Source: Bacillota bacterium (lineage in GTDB: Bacteria; Bacillota; Clostridia; Peptostreptococcales; Anaerovoracaceae). Taken from it: 52,878 bases of DNA. Location: the NCBI GenBank assembly GCA_029008005.1, contig JAQXIX010000034.1:1-52878 (forward strand), read 5' to 3'. The notes beneath the pieces were generated by a model that saw only the letters and a program-made list of their open reading frames with translations, did no database searches and was not told the origin of the DNA. Position numbers and translations under genes: made by a program. Of this stretch, positions 16,314 to 25,745 are shown one piece after another. Positions within the stretch are counted from its first letter, which is position 1. Each line of letters starts with the position of its first letter.

Positions 16314-17522
16314 ATGAAAGTATTAGTTATTAACTGTGGAAGTTCTTCACTGAAGTATCAGGTAATTGATATGACAAACGAAGTGCTTCTCTGCAAGGGT
16401 CTTGTTGAAAGAATCGGCATGGAAGGCTCAGTAATTACACACACTAAAATCGGAATGGACGATAAGTTTAATCTCGTAACACCGATGAACGATCATAAAG
16501 ATGCTATCGCTCAGGTTCTCGCAGCTGTAACTGATTCAGAACACGGTGTTGTAAAGGATCTCAGCGAAATCGGAGCAGTTGGACACAGAGTTGTTCATGC
16601 AGGCGAGAAATTCTCAAATTCAGTTCTGATTACAAAGGAAGTTATCAAGGCTCTGGAAGAGTGCGTTCCTCTCGCACCGCTTCATAACCCGCCGAATCTT
16701 TACGGAATCGCAGCATGTCAGGAACTTATGCCGGACACACCGATGGTCAGTGTATTTGACACAGCATTCCACCAGACAATGCCTCCAGAATCATATATTT
16801 ATGCTATTCCGTATGAATTCTACGAAAAGCACGGAATCAGAAGATACGGTTTCCACGGAACTTCACATAAGTATGTTGCACAGAGAGCTTCCGACATACT
16901 CAATGTGAACCTGGACGATCTGAAGCTGATCACATGTCACCTTGGTAACGGTGCTTCCGTATCAGCTATCAAGAGAGGCGTATGTATTGATACATCAATG
17001 GGATTCACTCCTCTTGAGGGTCTCGTAATGGGTACAAGATCAGGTGATATCGACCCTGCGATCGTTACATACATGAGAGAAGTTGAAAACCTGGATCAGG
17101 GTGTTGCCAATGAAATCCTCAATAAGAAGTCAGGCGTACTGGGTATTTCAGGTGTGTCAAGTGACTTCAGAGACCTTGAAAGAGCAGTTGAAGAAGGAAA
17201 CGAAAGAGCACTTCTGGCACTGAAGGTTTTCGCTCACAAAGTAAGATTCTACATTGGTGCATACATTGCAGAAATGAACGGATGCGATGCAATCGTATTT
17301 ACTGCAGGAGTAGGCGAAAACGATATGGGAATGAGAGATATTATCTGCAATGACCTGGGAAATCTCGGCATCAAGCTGGACGTTGTTAAGAACAGAGTAA
17401 GAGGTAAGGAAACTATAATTTCAAGAGACGACTCAAAGGTTAAGATTATCCTTATCCCAACAAACGAAGAACTGATGATTGCGAGAGATACTTATCAGAT
17501 TGTAACAGGAAAGATGAAATAA
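16314..17522 (+). CDS. ackA: Acetate kinase
   Basis: Interconverts acetyl phosphate plus ADP with acetate plus ATP, the main ATP-yielding step of acetate fermentation. 402 residues. [12 protein letters not shown] (residues 5-16) is the first family signature; [10 protein letters not shown] (about 180-189) the second; GNGASVSAI binds phosphate and VFTAGVGEN closes the ATP site. Strong AGGAGG site and a good promoter, with AGA- and ATC-rich codon use suggesting high expression. The usual partner pta (phosphotransacetylase) is not in the window. Confidence 0.97.
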   Translation: MKVLVINCGSSSLKYQVIDMTNEVLLCKGLVERIGMEGSVITHTKIGMDDKFNLVTPMNDHKDAIAQVLAAVTDSEHGVVKDLSEIGAVGHRVVHAGEKFSNSVLITKEVIKALEECVPLAPLHNPPNLYGIAACQELMPDTPMVSVFDTAFHQTMPPESYIYAIPYEFYEKHGIRRYGFHGTSHKYVAQRASDILNVNLDDLKLITCHLGNGASVSAIKRGVCIDTSMGFTPLEGLVMGTRSGDIDPAIVTYMREVENLDQGVANEILNKKSGVLGISGVSSDFRDLERAVEEGNERALLALKVFAHKVRFYIGAYIAEMNGCDAIVFTAGVGENDMGMRDIICNDLGNLGIKLDVVKNRVRGKETIISRDDSKVKIILIPTNEELMIARDTYQIVTGKMK

Positions 17523-17526
17523 GTAC

Positions 17527-17556
17527 TTGACAAGGCACTGCGCCAAAGGGTATAAT
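17527..17556 (+). promoter_or_regulatory. Promoter of rpmF
   Basis: Perfect TTGACA (17527-17532), 18 bases, perfect TATAAT (17551-17556). One of the strongest promoters in the window, starting a few bases after the ackA stop. Confidence 0.85.
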
Positions 17557-17618
17557 TTCAACGTTGCGATTATATTCGCATTTCAAAAAGTTAAAGTTTC
17601 CCAAGGAGGTGTAAATAT

Positions 17619-17798
17619 ATGGCAGTACCTAAGAGAAGAACTTCAAAAGCTAAGACTCATCAGAGAAAAGCAGCTAACATGAAGATGAAGGCACCTGGCG
17701 TTTCAATCTGTCCACAGTGCCACGAACCGAAGCTTCCTCATAGAGTTTGTCCTAACTGCAACTACTATGACGGCAAGAGCATCGTAGAAGAAGCGTAA
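17619..17798 (+). CDS. rpmF: 50S ribosomal protein L32
   Basis: 59 residues, beginning MAVPKRRTSKAKTHQRKA, diagnostic of L32. Cys31 and Cys34 (CPQC) with Cys44 and Cys47 (CPNC) form the zinc ribbon. An ideal AAGGAGGTG site precedes the ATG. It has its own strong promoter and a terminator, so it is made as a monocistronic message. In many Bacillota DUF177 precedes it and fapR or plsX follow; none is here. Confidence 0.96.
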   Translation: MAVPKRRTSKAKTHQRKAANMKMKAPGVSICPQCHEPKLPHRVCPNCNYYDGKSIVEEA

Positions 17799-17813
17799 AG
17801 AAATGTAAACTTA

Positions 17814-17846
17814 AAAGAGTGTTGCATAGTGCAGCACTCTTTTTTA
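17814..17846 (+). terminator. Rho-independent terminator after rpmF
   Basis: AAGAGTGTTGC / GCAGCACTCTT hairpin (one G-T pair) with loop ATAGT and a run of T residues. Confidence 0.9.
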
Positions 17847-17920
17847 GTGCATTTGATGAAAAAGCACGACGGAAGCGTAACGATTGAACAGAAAGAAAAG
17901 TTCAGCATAAGAATTGCAAT

Positions 17921-17965
17921 AAAAAAGTATTCCCGGGACAGATGATTTTCTGCCGGGAATACTTT
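17921..17965 (-). terminator. Terminator of asd (minus strand)
   Basis: AAAGTATTCCCGG and CCGGGAATACTTT form a 13 bp perfect inverted repeat; on the minus strand it is followed by TTTTTTATT. The 70 bases between this and the rpmF terminator hold no feature I can identify. Confidence 0.88.
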
Positions 17966-17977
17966 AGAATCCGAATA

Positions 17978-18985
17978 TTAGTCAGGAAGTGTTTCAAGAA
18001 GCTTTTCTGCAATCTGGACTGCATTTGTTGCAGCTCCCTTACGGATATTGTCTGCGACAACCCAGATGTTGAGTCCGTTTTCAACGGAGAAGTCTCTTCT
18101 GATTCTGCCGATGTAGACTTCATCAGTTCCTGCAGCATCAAGTGCAAGCGGGTAAACATTGTTTTCAACATCATCCTGAACTACGATGCCCGGGAAGTTC
18201 TTGAAAAGTTCAACTACATCTTCAAGTTCAAAAGGCTTGTTGAGCTCGATGTTTATTGATTCACTGTGTGAGTCAAATACAGGAACTCTTACTGTAGTGG
18301 CAGTAACCTTAATCGAATCATCTCCGAGAATCTTGTGAGTTTCGTTTATCATCTTCATTTCTTCTTTGGTATATCCGTTTTCCATGAAGACGTCAATGTG
18401 TGGCAGACAGTTTCCGGCGATTGGATGAGGGAACTTCTGAAGCGGTTCGTCCTTGCCTTCAAGTCCGTTCTTCAAATCGTTGATTCCCTTCATTCCCGAA
18501 CCTGATACAGCCTGATAAGTTGAGTACACAACTCGCTTGATTCCGTATTTGTCATGAAGTGGTTTGAGTGCAACTACTGCCTGAATTGTCGAGCAGTTAG
18601 GATTAGCAATGATACCCTTGTTCCAGCCGATATCCTGAGGGTTTACTTCAGGAACTACGAGCGGAACATCTTTTTCCATTCTCCACTGGCTGCTGTTGTC
18701 AACTACGATGCAGCCGTGTTCGGCAGCGATAGGTGCGAACTTGGCGCTTGTGCCGCCGCCTGCTGAGAACAGAGCTATGTCAATAGGTTTATCAAAGGAG
18801 TGTTCGGTCAACTCTTCCACCACATATTCCTTACCTTTGAAGGTTACAGTGGTACCTGCTGATCTGGCAGACGCCATCATGTAAATGTTCTCAAATGGGA
18901 AATTTCTTTCTTCGAGAACCTTCAGGAAGGTTGTTCCAACAACTCCTGTTGCTCCAACTACTGCGATGTTCGGTTTTCTCTTCAT
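17978..18985 (-). CDS. asd: Aspartate-semialdehyde dehydrogenase
   Basis: Reduces aspartyl phosphate to aspartate semialdehyde, the branch point to lysine/diaminopimelate, methionine, threonine and isoleucine. From ATG 18985 the protein is 335 residues and starts KPNIAVVGATGVVGTTF, the NADP-binding loop. The catalytic cysteine is Cys131 in ANPNCSTIQ, and RVPVFDSHSES near residue 235 holds the substrate arginine and catalytic histidine. AGGAGG lies 10 bases before this ATG; the longer frame from 19009 starts upstream of that site and is rejected. It is monocistronic with its own promoter; its short leader holds no lysine riboswitch. Confidence 0.95.
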   Translation of the reverse strand: MKRKPNIAVVGATGVVGTTFLKVLEERNFPFENIYMMASARSAGTTVTFKGKEYVVEELTEHSFDKPIDIALFSAGGGTSAKFAPIAAEHGCIVVDNSSQWRMEKDVPLVVPEVNPQDIGWNKGIIANPNCSTIQAVVALKPLHDKYGIKRVVYSTYQAVSGSGMKGINDLKNGLEGKDEPLQKFPHPIAGNCLPHIDVFMENGYTKEEMKMINETHKILGDDSIKVTATTVRVPVFDSHSESINIELNKPFELEDVVELFKNFPGIVVQDDVENNVYPLALDAAGTDEVYIGRIRRDFSVENGLNIWVVADNIRKGAATNAVQIAEKLLETLPD

Positions 18986-19039
18986 AAGTTTTTGACCTCC
19001 TTTTTCCACGGCAATGCCGTTATTTTTCGTACAAAGTTC

Positions 19040-19068
19040 ATTATACAGCGCGCATACTTAATAATCAA
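19040..19068 (-). promoter_or_regulatory. Promoter of asd
   Basis: On the minus strand TTGATT (19068-19063), 17 bases, perfect TATAAT (19045-19040). The transcript would start near 19033, leaving a leader of about 48 bases with a small ACGGCA/TTGCCGT stem. Confidence 0.72.
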
Positions 19069-19101
19069 GGTGTAAAAGGTGGTAAAATGCGCAGAGTTTT
19101 G

Positions 19102-19110
19102 TGGTATAAT
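19102..19110 (+). promoter_or_regulatory. Extended -10 promoter of uppP
   Basis: TGGTATAAT, preceded by TTTTG, 50 bases upstream of the uppP start; no convincing -35. It is divergent from the asd promoter 34 bases away. Confidence 0.6.
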
Positions 19111-19159
19111 GCATGATGGAGTGAAATGACAAAGATTAAAAAATAGAAAGGGGAAAAGC

Positions 19160-19996
19160 ATGACATTTTTTCAGGCAATAATTCTTGGACTCATTCAGGG
19201 GTTGGCAGAGTTTCTGCCGATAAGCAGCTCAGGCCACCTGGCGCTTCTTCAGTATTTTTTCGGAGTTGACTCGGAACAGGTGCTGCCCTTTGCAGTGCTT
19301 CTTCATCTGGGAACTCTGATATCGGTTTTCATAATATACCGAAAAGATATTGGTGATCTGATTCTCGAACTGGGAAGATTAATAAAAGACATATTCACAG
19401 GCAAAGGACTCAGAATCAATTCAAACCCGACGAGAAGACTGGGATTTATGATTATTGTGGCTACAATTCCCACAGGAGTAATGGGTATTCTGTTCAATGA
19501 CTTTTTTAACAACCTGTACCTTAATATAGTAGCCGTGGCGATTGGACTTATTCTGACAGGAATCATTCTGGCCGTTGCGGAGAAGATGGGAAAGAGCGAC
19601 AAGGATGTTTACGGAATGAAATTCAGACACGCACTGTTTGTCGGTGTAATGCAGGGAATAGCCATATGTCCGGGAATATCGCGATCGGGCTCGACTCTTT
19701 TCGGAGGATTGATTTCGGGACTTGACAGGAAATTCGCAGTGAAATTCGCATTTCTCGTATCTATTCCGTCAATTCTCGGCTCCGTTGTGCTTGAAGCACC
19801 GGCAGCTTTTGAACAGGGAATGGATATGAGCCTTCTGGGACCTGTAATAGCAGGTGTTATTGTATCGGCAGTATCGGGTATTATTGCGATAAAATGGATG
19901 ATAAAAGTAGTTTCCGACAAGAGCCTGACAGGATTTACAATTTATGTATGGCTGGTAGCAGCAGCCGTATTGGGATATGCACTTATCGGCGCATAA
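19160..19996 (+). CDS. uppP: Undecaprenyl-diphosphatase
   Basis: Membrane phosphatase that recycles undecaprenyl diphosphate to the lipid carrier used for peptidoglycan and other wall polymers; also known as BacA because extra copies give bacitracin tolerance. 278 residues with about eight membrane segments. The two family signatures are present: LAEFLPISSSGHLAL (about residues 15-29) and PGISRSGST (about 172-180), which hold the catalytic Glu, Ser, His and Arg residues. GGGG precedes the ATG. ftsK follows 39 bases later without a terminator. Confidence 0.96.
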   Translation: MTFFQAIILGLIQGLAEFLPISSSGHLALLQYFFGVDSEQVLPFAVLLHLGTLISVFIIYRKDIGDLILELGRLIKDIFTGKGLRINSNPTRRLGFMIIVATIPTGVMGILFNDFFNNLYLNIVAVAIGLILTGIILAVAEKMGKSDKDVYGMKFRHALFVGVMQGIAICPGISRSGSTLFGGLISGLDRKFAVKFAFLVSIPSILGSVVLEAPAAFEQGMDMSLLGPVIAGVIVSAVSGIIAIKWMIKVVSDKSLTGFTIYVWLVAAAVLGYALIGA

Positions 19997-20035
19997 CGCA
20001 TATAGCGTACAAAATACTTAAAATCGAAGGATAAT

Positions 20036-22531
20036 ATGGCACAGAAAAAAAGCAATTCAAAGACAAAGAAAACAAAAACTTCTGCAAAGGTCAGAAACAA
20101 CGTAAGAAAAAAAGAGAACCTGATTGAATCAAAAGCAATAATACGCGACGAGATAATCGGCGTGGTATTAGTAGCGGTCGGAATTTTTCTTATAGTTGCG
20201 CTTCAGACCCATGCAGCAGGAATAATCGGTAACGGGATTTCAAGCTTTCTTAAGGGAATGTTCGGTTTCGCGGCATATTTTCTTCCTTACTGCGTCCTGA
20301 TTTACGGCGTTCTTCTGTTTATCAGGAAGACTATTCATACTGGAATAAAATCAGTTGTATTTCTGCTGATAATATACCTGATGACATCCGTTATAAATGC
20401 AGGCCGCTTCATCGATCCTCACGGAATACACGGTGTAAAATCCATAGCAGCAATGTATAATGACGGAGTTAACCTCAAAGGAGGCGGACTTTTCGGTCAG
20501 GGAGTCGGAGACGGACTTGCAGGTCTGATCGGACTGCCGGGTCTTTATATTTTCTGTATTGTAGTAATCTTCATTTTTGTACTTCTTCTCGTGAATACTC
20601 CAGTCTCAAGGTTTTTCGAAAGCCTGAAAGCGGCTAAAACAAGAAGAGCGCTGGAACGCGAAGAAAAAGCTAAAGAAAGAGCAGAGGAAGAACGAGAGAG
20701 GGCCCTGCGGATGCAGATGGAACTTGAAACTGCAGCGAGAGCAGAAGCTGCCGGCGATTCTCTGACAGACGGGCAGAAGAAGATTATGGATTACGTTACG
20801 GAAAACGTAGTTTCCGAATATAATCCAGAAAAGCAGAACAAGAGAACAAGAATCAGGAAAGAAAAGAAGCCCGCTGCGGTTAAGACCGCCGGAGCAGCAA
20901 ACGCAGACTTGTCTGTTGCGGAATATGTTCCGTCGGAACCTTCGGCAGCACCGGAAAAACTTACAAAGGTACAGGCAGCAGAAAGCAGACTGGATGCCTC
21001 TGATTTTAACAATTCCGCATCAGGAGAAAATTACAGCTTTCCTCCTATAGAGCTTTTGTCATTGCCGAGACAATCGGGAAACAGAGAGAGCGCTTCATCA
21101 ATAAGAGCGAAGGCAGCCAAACTTGAGCAGACTCTCAGAAATTTCAATATAGGAGCAACAGTTACGAATGTTGAGCAGGGTCCTGCAGTAACAAGATATG
21201 AAATACATCCGGACAGCGGTGTCAAGGTAAGTGCAATCAAGAACCTCCAGAACGATATCGCTCTGAATATGGAAGCGAAAAGTCTGAGAATGGAGGCGCC
21301 TATACCGGGAAAGGCAGCTGTCGGAATAGAAATAGAAAACGATAATATAAACATGGTGACAATAAGGGAAATCATTGAGTCGGATGAATTCGCAGATGCT
21401 CAATCGAAGATTTCCTTTGCTGTGGGAAGGGATATTGCCGGCAAAGCCGTTGTGGGAGATCTTAAAGCAATGCCTCACATGCTTATTGCAGGTTCCACAG
21501 GCTCGGGAAAGTCGGTTTGTGTAAACAGTATAATTACAAGTATCCTGTATAAGGCCAGACCTGATGAAGTTAAGCTCGTACTCATCGACCCTAAGGTTGT
21601 CGAGCTCAGTAACTACAACGGAATACCGCACTTGCTCATTCCTGTAGTTACAGATCCGGCCAAGGCGGCAGCAGCTCTTAACTGGGCAGTCGGTGAAATG
21701 GAAGAAAGATATAAGAAGTTCGCCGAAGAAGGTGTGAGGGGTCTTGCAGGCTACAACACTCTTATAGAAAAGAAAAACAGCGATGTTCTGAGAAATGCAG
21801 GCAAAGACGATCCTGTAACGCTTCAGGCGAAGATGCCTCAGATAGTTATTATTATCGACGAGCTGGCTGATCTGATGATGGCATCATCAAAGCAGGTTGA
21901 AGAATCCATATGCAGACTGGCTCAGAAGGCCAGAGCTGCCGGAATGCACCTTATTGTTGCAACTCAGAGACCGTCCGTAGACGTTATTACCGGGCTTATC
22001 AAGGCGAATATTCCGTCTCGAATAGCCTTTGCTGTAGCGTCGCAGGTGGATTCGAAAACTATTCTTGACATGGTCGGAGCAGAGAAACTTGTCGGAAAGG
22101 GCGATATGCTTTTCAGTCCGCTCGGTGCAGGTAAACCGAAGAGAATTCAGGGGACATTCATTTCGGACAGAGAGGTTGCCCAGGTTATTGAATTCGTCAA
22201 ATCCCAGGCAAAGACCGATGAAAGTGCCGAAGCCGATGTTCTTGACAGAATAGAACGTGCCAATATTCCTGACGCCGAAAAGGGAAACAGGGACTTTGAA
22301 GACGATCTGCTGCCGGAAGCGATAGAACTTGTTGCCGATGCAGGTCAGGCGTCTGTTTCAATGCTTCAGAGACGTTTCAGAATCGGATATAACAGAGCTG
22401 CCAGAATTATCGATATGATGGAGGAAAGGCAGATAATCGGAGCGTCAGAAGGAAGTAAGCCGCGCCAGGTTCTTATATCGAGAGCGGATTTAGATATGAT
22501 GCGTGAAGCGACGGAGGATATGGAAGAGTAG
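20036..22531 (+). CDS. ftsK: DNA translocase FtsK/SpoIIIE
   Basis: Pumps chromosomal DNA through the closing septum. 831 residues: a basic N-terminus, four membrane segments (between about residues 40 and 190), an Ala/Glu/Lys-rich linker (about 195-330), an alpha-beta motor with Walker A GSTGSGKS (about 486-493) and Walker B IVIIIDELADLMM (about 603-615), and a C-terminal winged-helix gamma domain (SVSMLQRRFRIGYNRAARI, about 773-791) that reads orientation sequences. Whether it is the division (FtsK) or spore (SpoIIIE) version cannot be told from sequence; absence of nearby spore genes favours division. rimO begins five bases after the stop. Confidence 0.95.
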   Translation: MAQKKSNSKTKKTKTSAKVRNNVRKKENLIESKAIIRDEIIGVVLVAVGIFLIVALQTHAAGIIGNGISSFLKGMFGFAAYFLPYCVLIYGVLLFIRKTIHTGIKSVVFLLIIYLMTSVINAGRFIDPHGIHGVKSIAAMYNDGVNLKGGGLFGQGVGDGLAGLIGLPGLYIFCIVVIFIFVLLLVNTPVSRFFESLKAAKTRRALEREEKAKERAEEERERALRMQMELETAARAEAAGDSLTDGQKKIMDYVTENVVSEYNPEKQNKRTRIRKEKKPAAVKTAGAANADLSVAEYVPSEPSAAPEKLTKVQAAESRLDASDFNNSASGENYSFPPIELLSLPRQSGNRESASSIRAKAAKLEQTLRNFNIGATVTNVEQGPAVTRYEIHPDSGVKVSAIKNLQNDIALNMEAKSLRMEAPIPGKAAVGIEIENDNINMVTIREIIESDEFADAQSKISFAVGRDIAGKAVVGDLKAMPHMLIAGSTGSGKSVCVNSIITSILYKARPDEVKLVLIDPKVVELSNYNGIPHLLIPVVTDPAKAAAALNWAVGEMEERYKKFAEEGVRGLAGYNTLIEKKNSDVLRNAGKDDPVTLQAKMPQIVIIIDELADLMMASSKQVEESICRLAQKARAAGMHLIVATQRPSVDVITGLIKANIPSRIAFAVASQVDSKTILDMVGAEKLVGKGDMLFSPLGAGKPKRIQGTFISDREVAQVIEFVKSQAKTDESAEADVLDRIERANIPDAEKGNRDFEDDLLPEAIELVADAGQASVSMLQRRFRIGYNRAARIIDMMEERQIIGASEGSKPRQVLISRADLDMMREATEDMEE

Positions 22532-22535
22532 AACA

Positions 22536-23867
22536 ATGAGATTATTTTTGGAAACACTTGGCTGTCCCAAGAATTTTAACGATTCCGAAGGGGCAGCCGG
22601 CATATGGGAAAAGGCAGGTATGACAGTAACGGACAACCTTGATGAGGCGGACGTTATTATGGTTAACACCTGTGGTTTCATAAACGATGCCAAAAGAGAA
22701 TCAATAGACAAAATATTTGACATGATACGATTCGCCGGCGAAAAAGAAGGCGAAAAGCCTTTGCTCGTTGTAAGCGGATGTCTCAGCCAGAGATATGCCG
22801 CGGAGCTTGCCGAAGAAATGCCGGAAGTAGATTTGTTTATCGGAGTAAATGAGTATGAGAAGCTTCCGCAGCTTGTCTGGGAAGCAGCCGGAAAACGCCA
22901 GACAAAGGTTGTCACGGGGACATGTCCTGCTGCCTTCGAGGAATTCAGCGCTCGTAAATTCGAAAAGGGAGCCTATTCGTCTACTTTGAGAATAGCGGAA
23001 GGATGCAACAACAGATGCGCATATTGCGTTATTCCGCAGATTCGAGGAGGATACAGAAGCAGACCGATTGAAGCAGTTGCTGATGAAGCGGCGAAAATGG
23101 CATCGGCGGGAATCAGCGAGATAATTCTTATTGCCCAGGATGTAACGGAATACGGCAGGGATATTTACGGCAGACTGATGCTGCCGGAACTGCTTCGCAG
23201 ACTTTGCGCCATTGAAGGAATAAGGTGGATCAGGCTCATGTATTGTTATGAAGATAAAATAACAGACGAGCTTATTGAGGTTATGGCGGAAGAAAAAAAG
23301 ATATGCAGATATATCGATATACCGCTGCAGCATGTTTCGGATGATGTTCTGAAAGGAATGAGGCGCAGATCCACAAGCAAAAGCATTAAGAATACAATAC
23401 GCCGCCTGAGAGAAGCCGTACCGGATATTCATATCAGGACAACGTTTATTACAGGCTTCCCGGGAGAAACAGAAGAGGATTTCGATAAGCTTGCGGATTT
23501 TGTTGAAGAAACATGTTTCGAAAGACTCGGAGTTTTCGCTTATTCCAGAGAAGAAGGAACGGAGGCCGGCGACAGAGAAGACCAGATTGATGAAGAAATC
23601 AAAACGGAAAGAGCCGATTGCATTATGAGGATGCAGGTGGATATTTCCAGGCGCATAAATGAAGATAAAGTCGGACGAATTATGGATGTTCTTGTGGAAG
23701 GTCGCGATGAGGACGGAGCATATATCGGAAGAACGGAATTCGATGCTCCGGAAATAGACGGCAGCGTTATTTTCACATCAGAAAACAATGATATCAGACC
23801 GGGAGATTTCGTCAAGGTTGAGATTAGAGACGCCTTCGATTATGATTTGACAGGTGTTGAAGTTTAG
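22536..23867 (+). CDS. rimO: Ribosomal protein S12 methylthiotransferase
   Basis: Radical-SAM enzyme that adds a methylthio group to an aspartate of S12. From ATG 22536 it is 443 residues and starts with the MTTase domain, FLETLGCPKNFND, whose GCPKN (Cys10) distinguishes RimO from MiaB. The radical-SAM motif CNNRCAYC is at about residues 155-162, and a C-terminal TRAM domain ends the protein. An upstream frame start at 22503 lies inside ftsK and lacks the conserved N-terminus. It is followed by pgsA 9 bases later. Confidence 0.95.
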   Translation: MRLFLETLGCPKNFNDSEGAAGIWEKAGMTVTDNLDEADVIMVNTCGFINDAKRESIDKIFDMIRFAGEKEGEKPLLVVSGCLSQRYAAELAEEMPEVDLFIGVNEYEKLPQLVWEAAGKRQTKVVTGTCPAAFEEFSARKFEKGAYSSTLRIAEGCNNRCAYCVIPQIRGGYRSRPIEAVADEAAKMASAGISEIILIAQDVTEYGRDIYGRLMLPELLRRLCAIEGIRWIRLMYCYEDKITDELIEVMAEEKKICRYIDIPLQHVSDDVLKGMRRRSTSKSIKNTIRRLREAVPDIHIRTTFITGFPGETEEDFDKLADFVEETCFERLGVFAYSREEGTEAGDREDQIDEEIKTERADCIMRMQVDISRRINEDKVGRIMDVLVEGRDEDGAYIGRTEFDAPEIDGSVIFTSENNDIRPGDFVKVEIRDAFDYDLTGVEV

Positions 23868-23876
23868 GAGGATAGT

Positions 23877-24419
23877 ATGAATTTACCAAACAAATTGACA
23901 ATAGGGAGAGTAGTGGCTGTGCCGTTTTTCGTTGCGGCATACATGCTTGAGTTTTATCCGGTTGCACTTGTTATTTTCGTTGCTGCATCATTTACCGATA
24001 TGCTGGACGGCAAAATCGCCAGAAAGCATGGGCTTGTAACGAACTTCGGGAAGATTATGGATCCCCTGGCAGATAAGATACTTGTGTATTCGGCATTCTG
24101 TCTTATGACAGCCGGCGGAATTGTGCCGGGATGGATGTTTATTGTAATACTTGCCAGGGAATTTGCTGTTTCCGGAATGAGAACTGTTGCAGCAAGTGAA
24201 GGAATAGTAGTAGCTGCAGGAATGAGCGGTAAAATAAAGACGGTTTTCCAGATGATTGCGGTTCCTGTTCTTATTCTTGCGCTGGCAGTTCCCGAAGTGA
24301 AAGTAATAATGATAATAGGAATGGTGTTCCTCTGGATAGCATTAGTGTTTACGGTGATTTCCGGAGTAGAGTATATTGTTAGGAATAAAGAAGTATTTTC
24401 GATGGAGAACAAGGCATAA
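23877..24419 (+). CDS. pgsA: CDP-diacylglycerol--glycerol-3-phosphate 3-phosphatidyltransferase
   Basis: Makes phosphatidylglycerol phosphate, the first step to phosphatidylglycerol and cardiolipin, in the membrane. 180 residues with about five to six membrane helices. The CDP-alcohol phosphotransferase motif is complete: D-x2-DG-x2-AR-x8-G-x3-D-x3-D, within DMLDGKIARKH and FGKIMDPLADK (about residues 42-66). AGGAGG precedes the ATG. The stop codon is directly followed by the cinA ATG with no gap. Confidence 0.95.
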   Translation: MNLPNKLTIGRVVAVPFFVAAYMLEFYPVALVIFVAASFTDMLDGKIARKHGLVTNFGKIMDPLADKILVYSAFCLMTAGGIVPGWMFIVILAREFAVSGMRTVAASEGIVVAAGMSGKIKTVFQMIAVPVLILALAVPEVKVIMIIGMVFLWIALVFTVISGVEYIVRNKEVFSMENKA

Positions 24420-25658
24420 ATGAAAGCAGCATTATTAAGTGTGGGAACAGAGCTTCTCATGGGACAGATTACAAATACAAACGCAGTTTATCTTTCTCGC
24501 GAACTGAATTACAGAGGGATTGATGTAATGTACCATTATACTGTAGGTGACAATCCGGAGAGACTGGCAGAAATAATCAATCTGGCATTCAGAGACTGTG
24601 ACCTTGTAATTACAACAGGCGGACTCGGACCTACTCAGGACGATATGACTAAAGAAATCGCATGTGAAGTAATGGGCGATGAGCTTGTTATGCATCCTGA
24701 AATTCTTGAATCAATCCGACGCAGAATGGCAGGATATAAGATTACGGAAATGACGCCGAACAATCGCAAGCAGGCGGAAATGCCAAGCAGAGCCGTAATT
24801 TTCAGAAACAGCTGCGGGACAGCACCGGGATTCGCACTGGAGAATATTGAAGGAACAAAAGCCATAGCATGCATGCCCGGACCTCCGCGGGAAATGAAGA
24901 CAATGTTTGAGAAAAGCGTAGCACAATGGCTCGAAGAAAAGACAGACAGCGTGCTGTTTTACAGGGAACTGAAGTGTTTCGGAATAGGAGAGTCGGAGCT
25001 TGAGACTGTGCTTCTGCCTTTGATAGACGGGCAGACAGATCCGACAATTGCCACTTACGCCAAAGAGGGCGAATGCTCAGTACGTGTTGCATCGAAGAGA
25101 GCAACGAGAGAAGAGGCGGAAAAGGCAGTAGACGAAATGACGGAAAAGGTCTGCGATATAGTAGGAAAATTCGTTTACAGTAAAGATAACGAGGAATTGT
25201 CTCAAGTAGTGAGCAAAATGCTGAAAGACAGAAAACTGACACTTTCATCGGCAGAAAGCTGTACGGGAGGGCTCTTTGCTGCGGCAGTAACCGATATACC
25301 GGGTTCATCGGAGATTTTCCCTGGAGGATTTGTTACGTACAGTAACGAGGCAAAGATGCGAGATCTGGGAGTAAAGAAGGAAACTCTCGAGAAATACGGT
25401 GCTGTAAGTGAAGAAACGGCTCTGGAAATGGCCGAAGGCGCCCGCAGGAAAACAGGAGCCGATATAGGAATATCAGTGACGGGAATAGCAGGTCCGGGAG
25501 GAGAAACAGAAGAGAAACATCCGGGACTTGCCTATGTAGGTTTTGTTTACGGCGATAAGAGCCTTTGCAGAAAAATTGACAGAAAAATGAACGATAGAAG
25601 ACGCAACAGAAGCCATTCGGTAATGGTCATGTTTGAAACATTGCTCCAAAATATTTAA
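24420..25658 (+). CDS. cinA: CinA family competence/damage-inducible protein, nicotinamide-nucleotide amidase
   Basis: 412 residues with two domains: an N-terminal molybdopterin-binding-like domain (SVGTELLMGQITNTNA, with TTGGLGPTQDD near residue 63-73), which in studied homologues hydrolyses ADP-ribose, and a C-terminal amidase domain (SSAESCTGGLFAAAVTDIPG, about residues 277-296; GPGG near 360) that deamidates nicotinamide mononucleotide for NAD salvage. It is adjacent to recA as in Bacillus and Streptococcus, where it is part of the competence/damage response. It directly abuts pgsA, so it should be cotranscribed; recA has its own promoters. Confidence 0.94.
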   Translation: MKAALLSVGTELLMGQITNTNAVYLSRELNYRGIDVMYHYTVGDNPERLAEIINLAFRDCDLVITTGGLGPTQDDMTKEIACEVMGDELVMHPEILESIRRRMAGYKITEMTPNNRKQAEMPSRAVIFRNSCGTAPGFALENIEGTKAIACMPGPPREMKTMFEKSVAQWLEEKTDSVLFYRELKCFGIGESELETVLLPLIDGQTDPTIATYAKEGECSVRVASKRATREEAEKAVDEMTEKVCDIVGKFVYSKDNEELSQVVSKMLKDRKLTLSSAESCTGGLFAAAVTDIPGSSEIFPGGFVTYSNEAKMRDLGVKKETLEKYGAVSEETALEMAEGARRKTGADIGISVTGIAGPGGETEEKHPGLAYVGFVYGDKSLCRKIDRKMNDRRRNRSHSVMVMFETLLQNI

Positions 25659-25664
25659 TATTAA

Positions 25665-25692
25665 TTGACATAATTTACCAGCGTGTTATAAT
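25665..25692 (+). promoter_or_regulatory. recA promoter P1
   Basis: Perfect TTGACA (25665-25670), 16 bases, perfect TATAAT (25687-25692), seven bases after the cinA stop. Confidence 0.85.
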
Positions 25693-25707
25693 GGTAAAAA
25701 ATGTAAG

Positions 25708-25736
25708 TTGACAGCGAATCAAAAAGAGTGTATTAT
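25708..25736 (+). promoter_or_regulatory. recA promoter P2
   Basis: Perfect TTGACA (25708-25713), 17 bases, TATTAT (25731-25736). Its transcription start should fall near 25743, immediately before the LexA box. Confidence 0.75.
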
Positions 25737-25745
25737 GAGATGAAA

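Noticed and set aside
18986-19040. Lysine riboswitch in front of asd
   Set aside because: The leader is only about 50 bases, far too short for the L-box, and holds only a 6 bp stem.
22701-23432. Long minus-strand frame (243 codons) inside rimO
   Set aside because: Shadow of rimO: the plus-strand protein has clear radical-SAM motifs, and the minus frame lacks a ribosome site and any recognisable domain.
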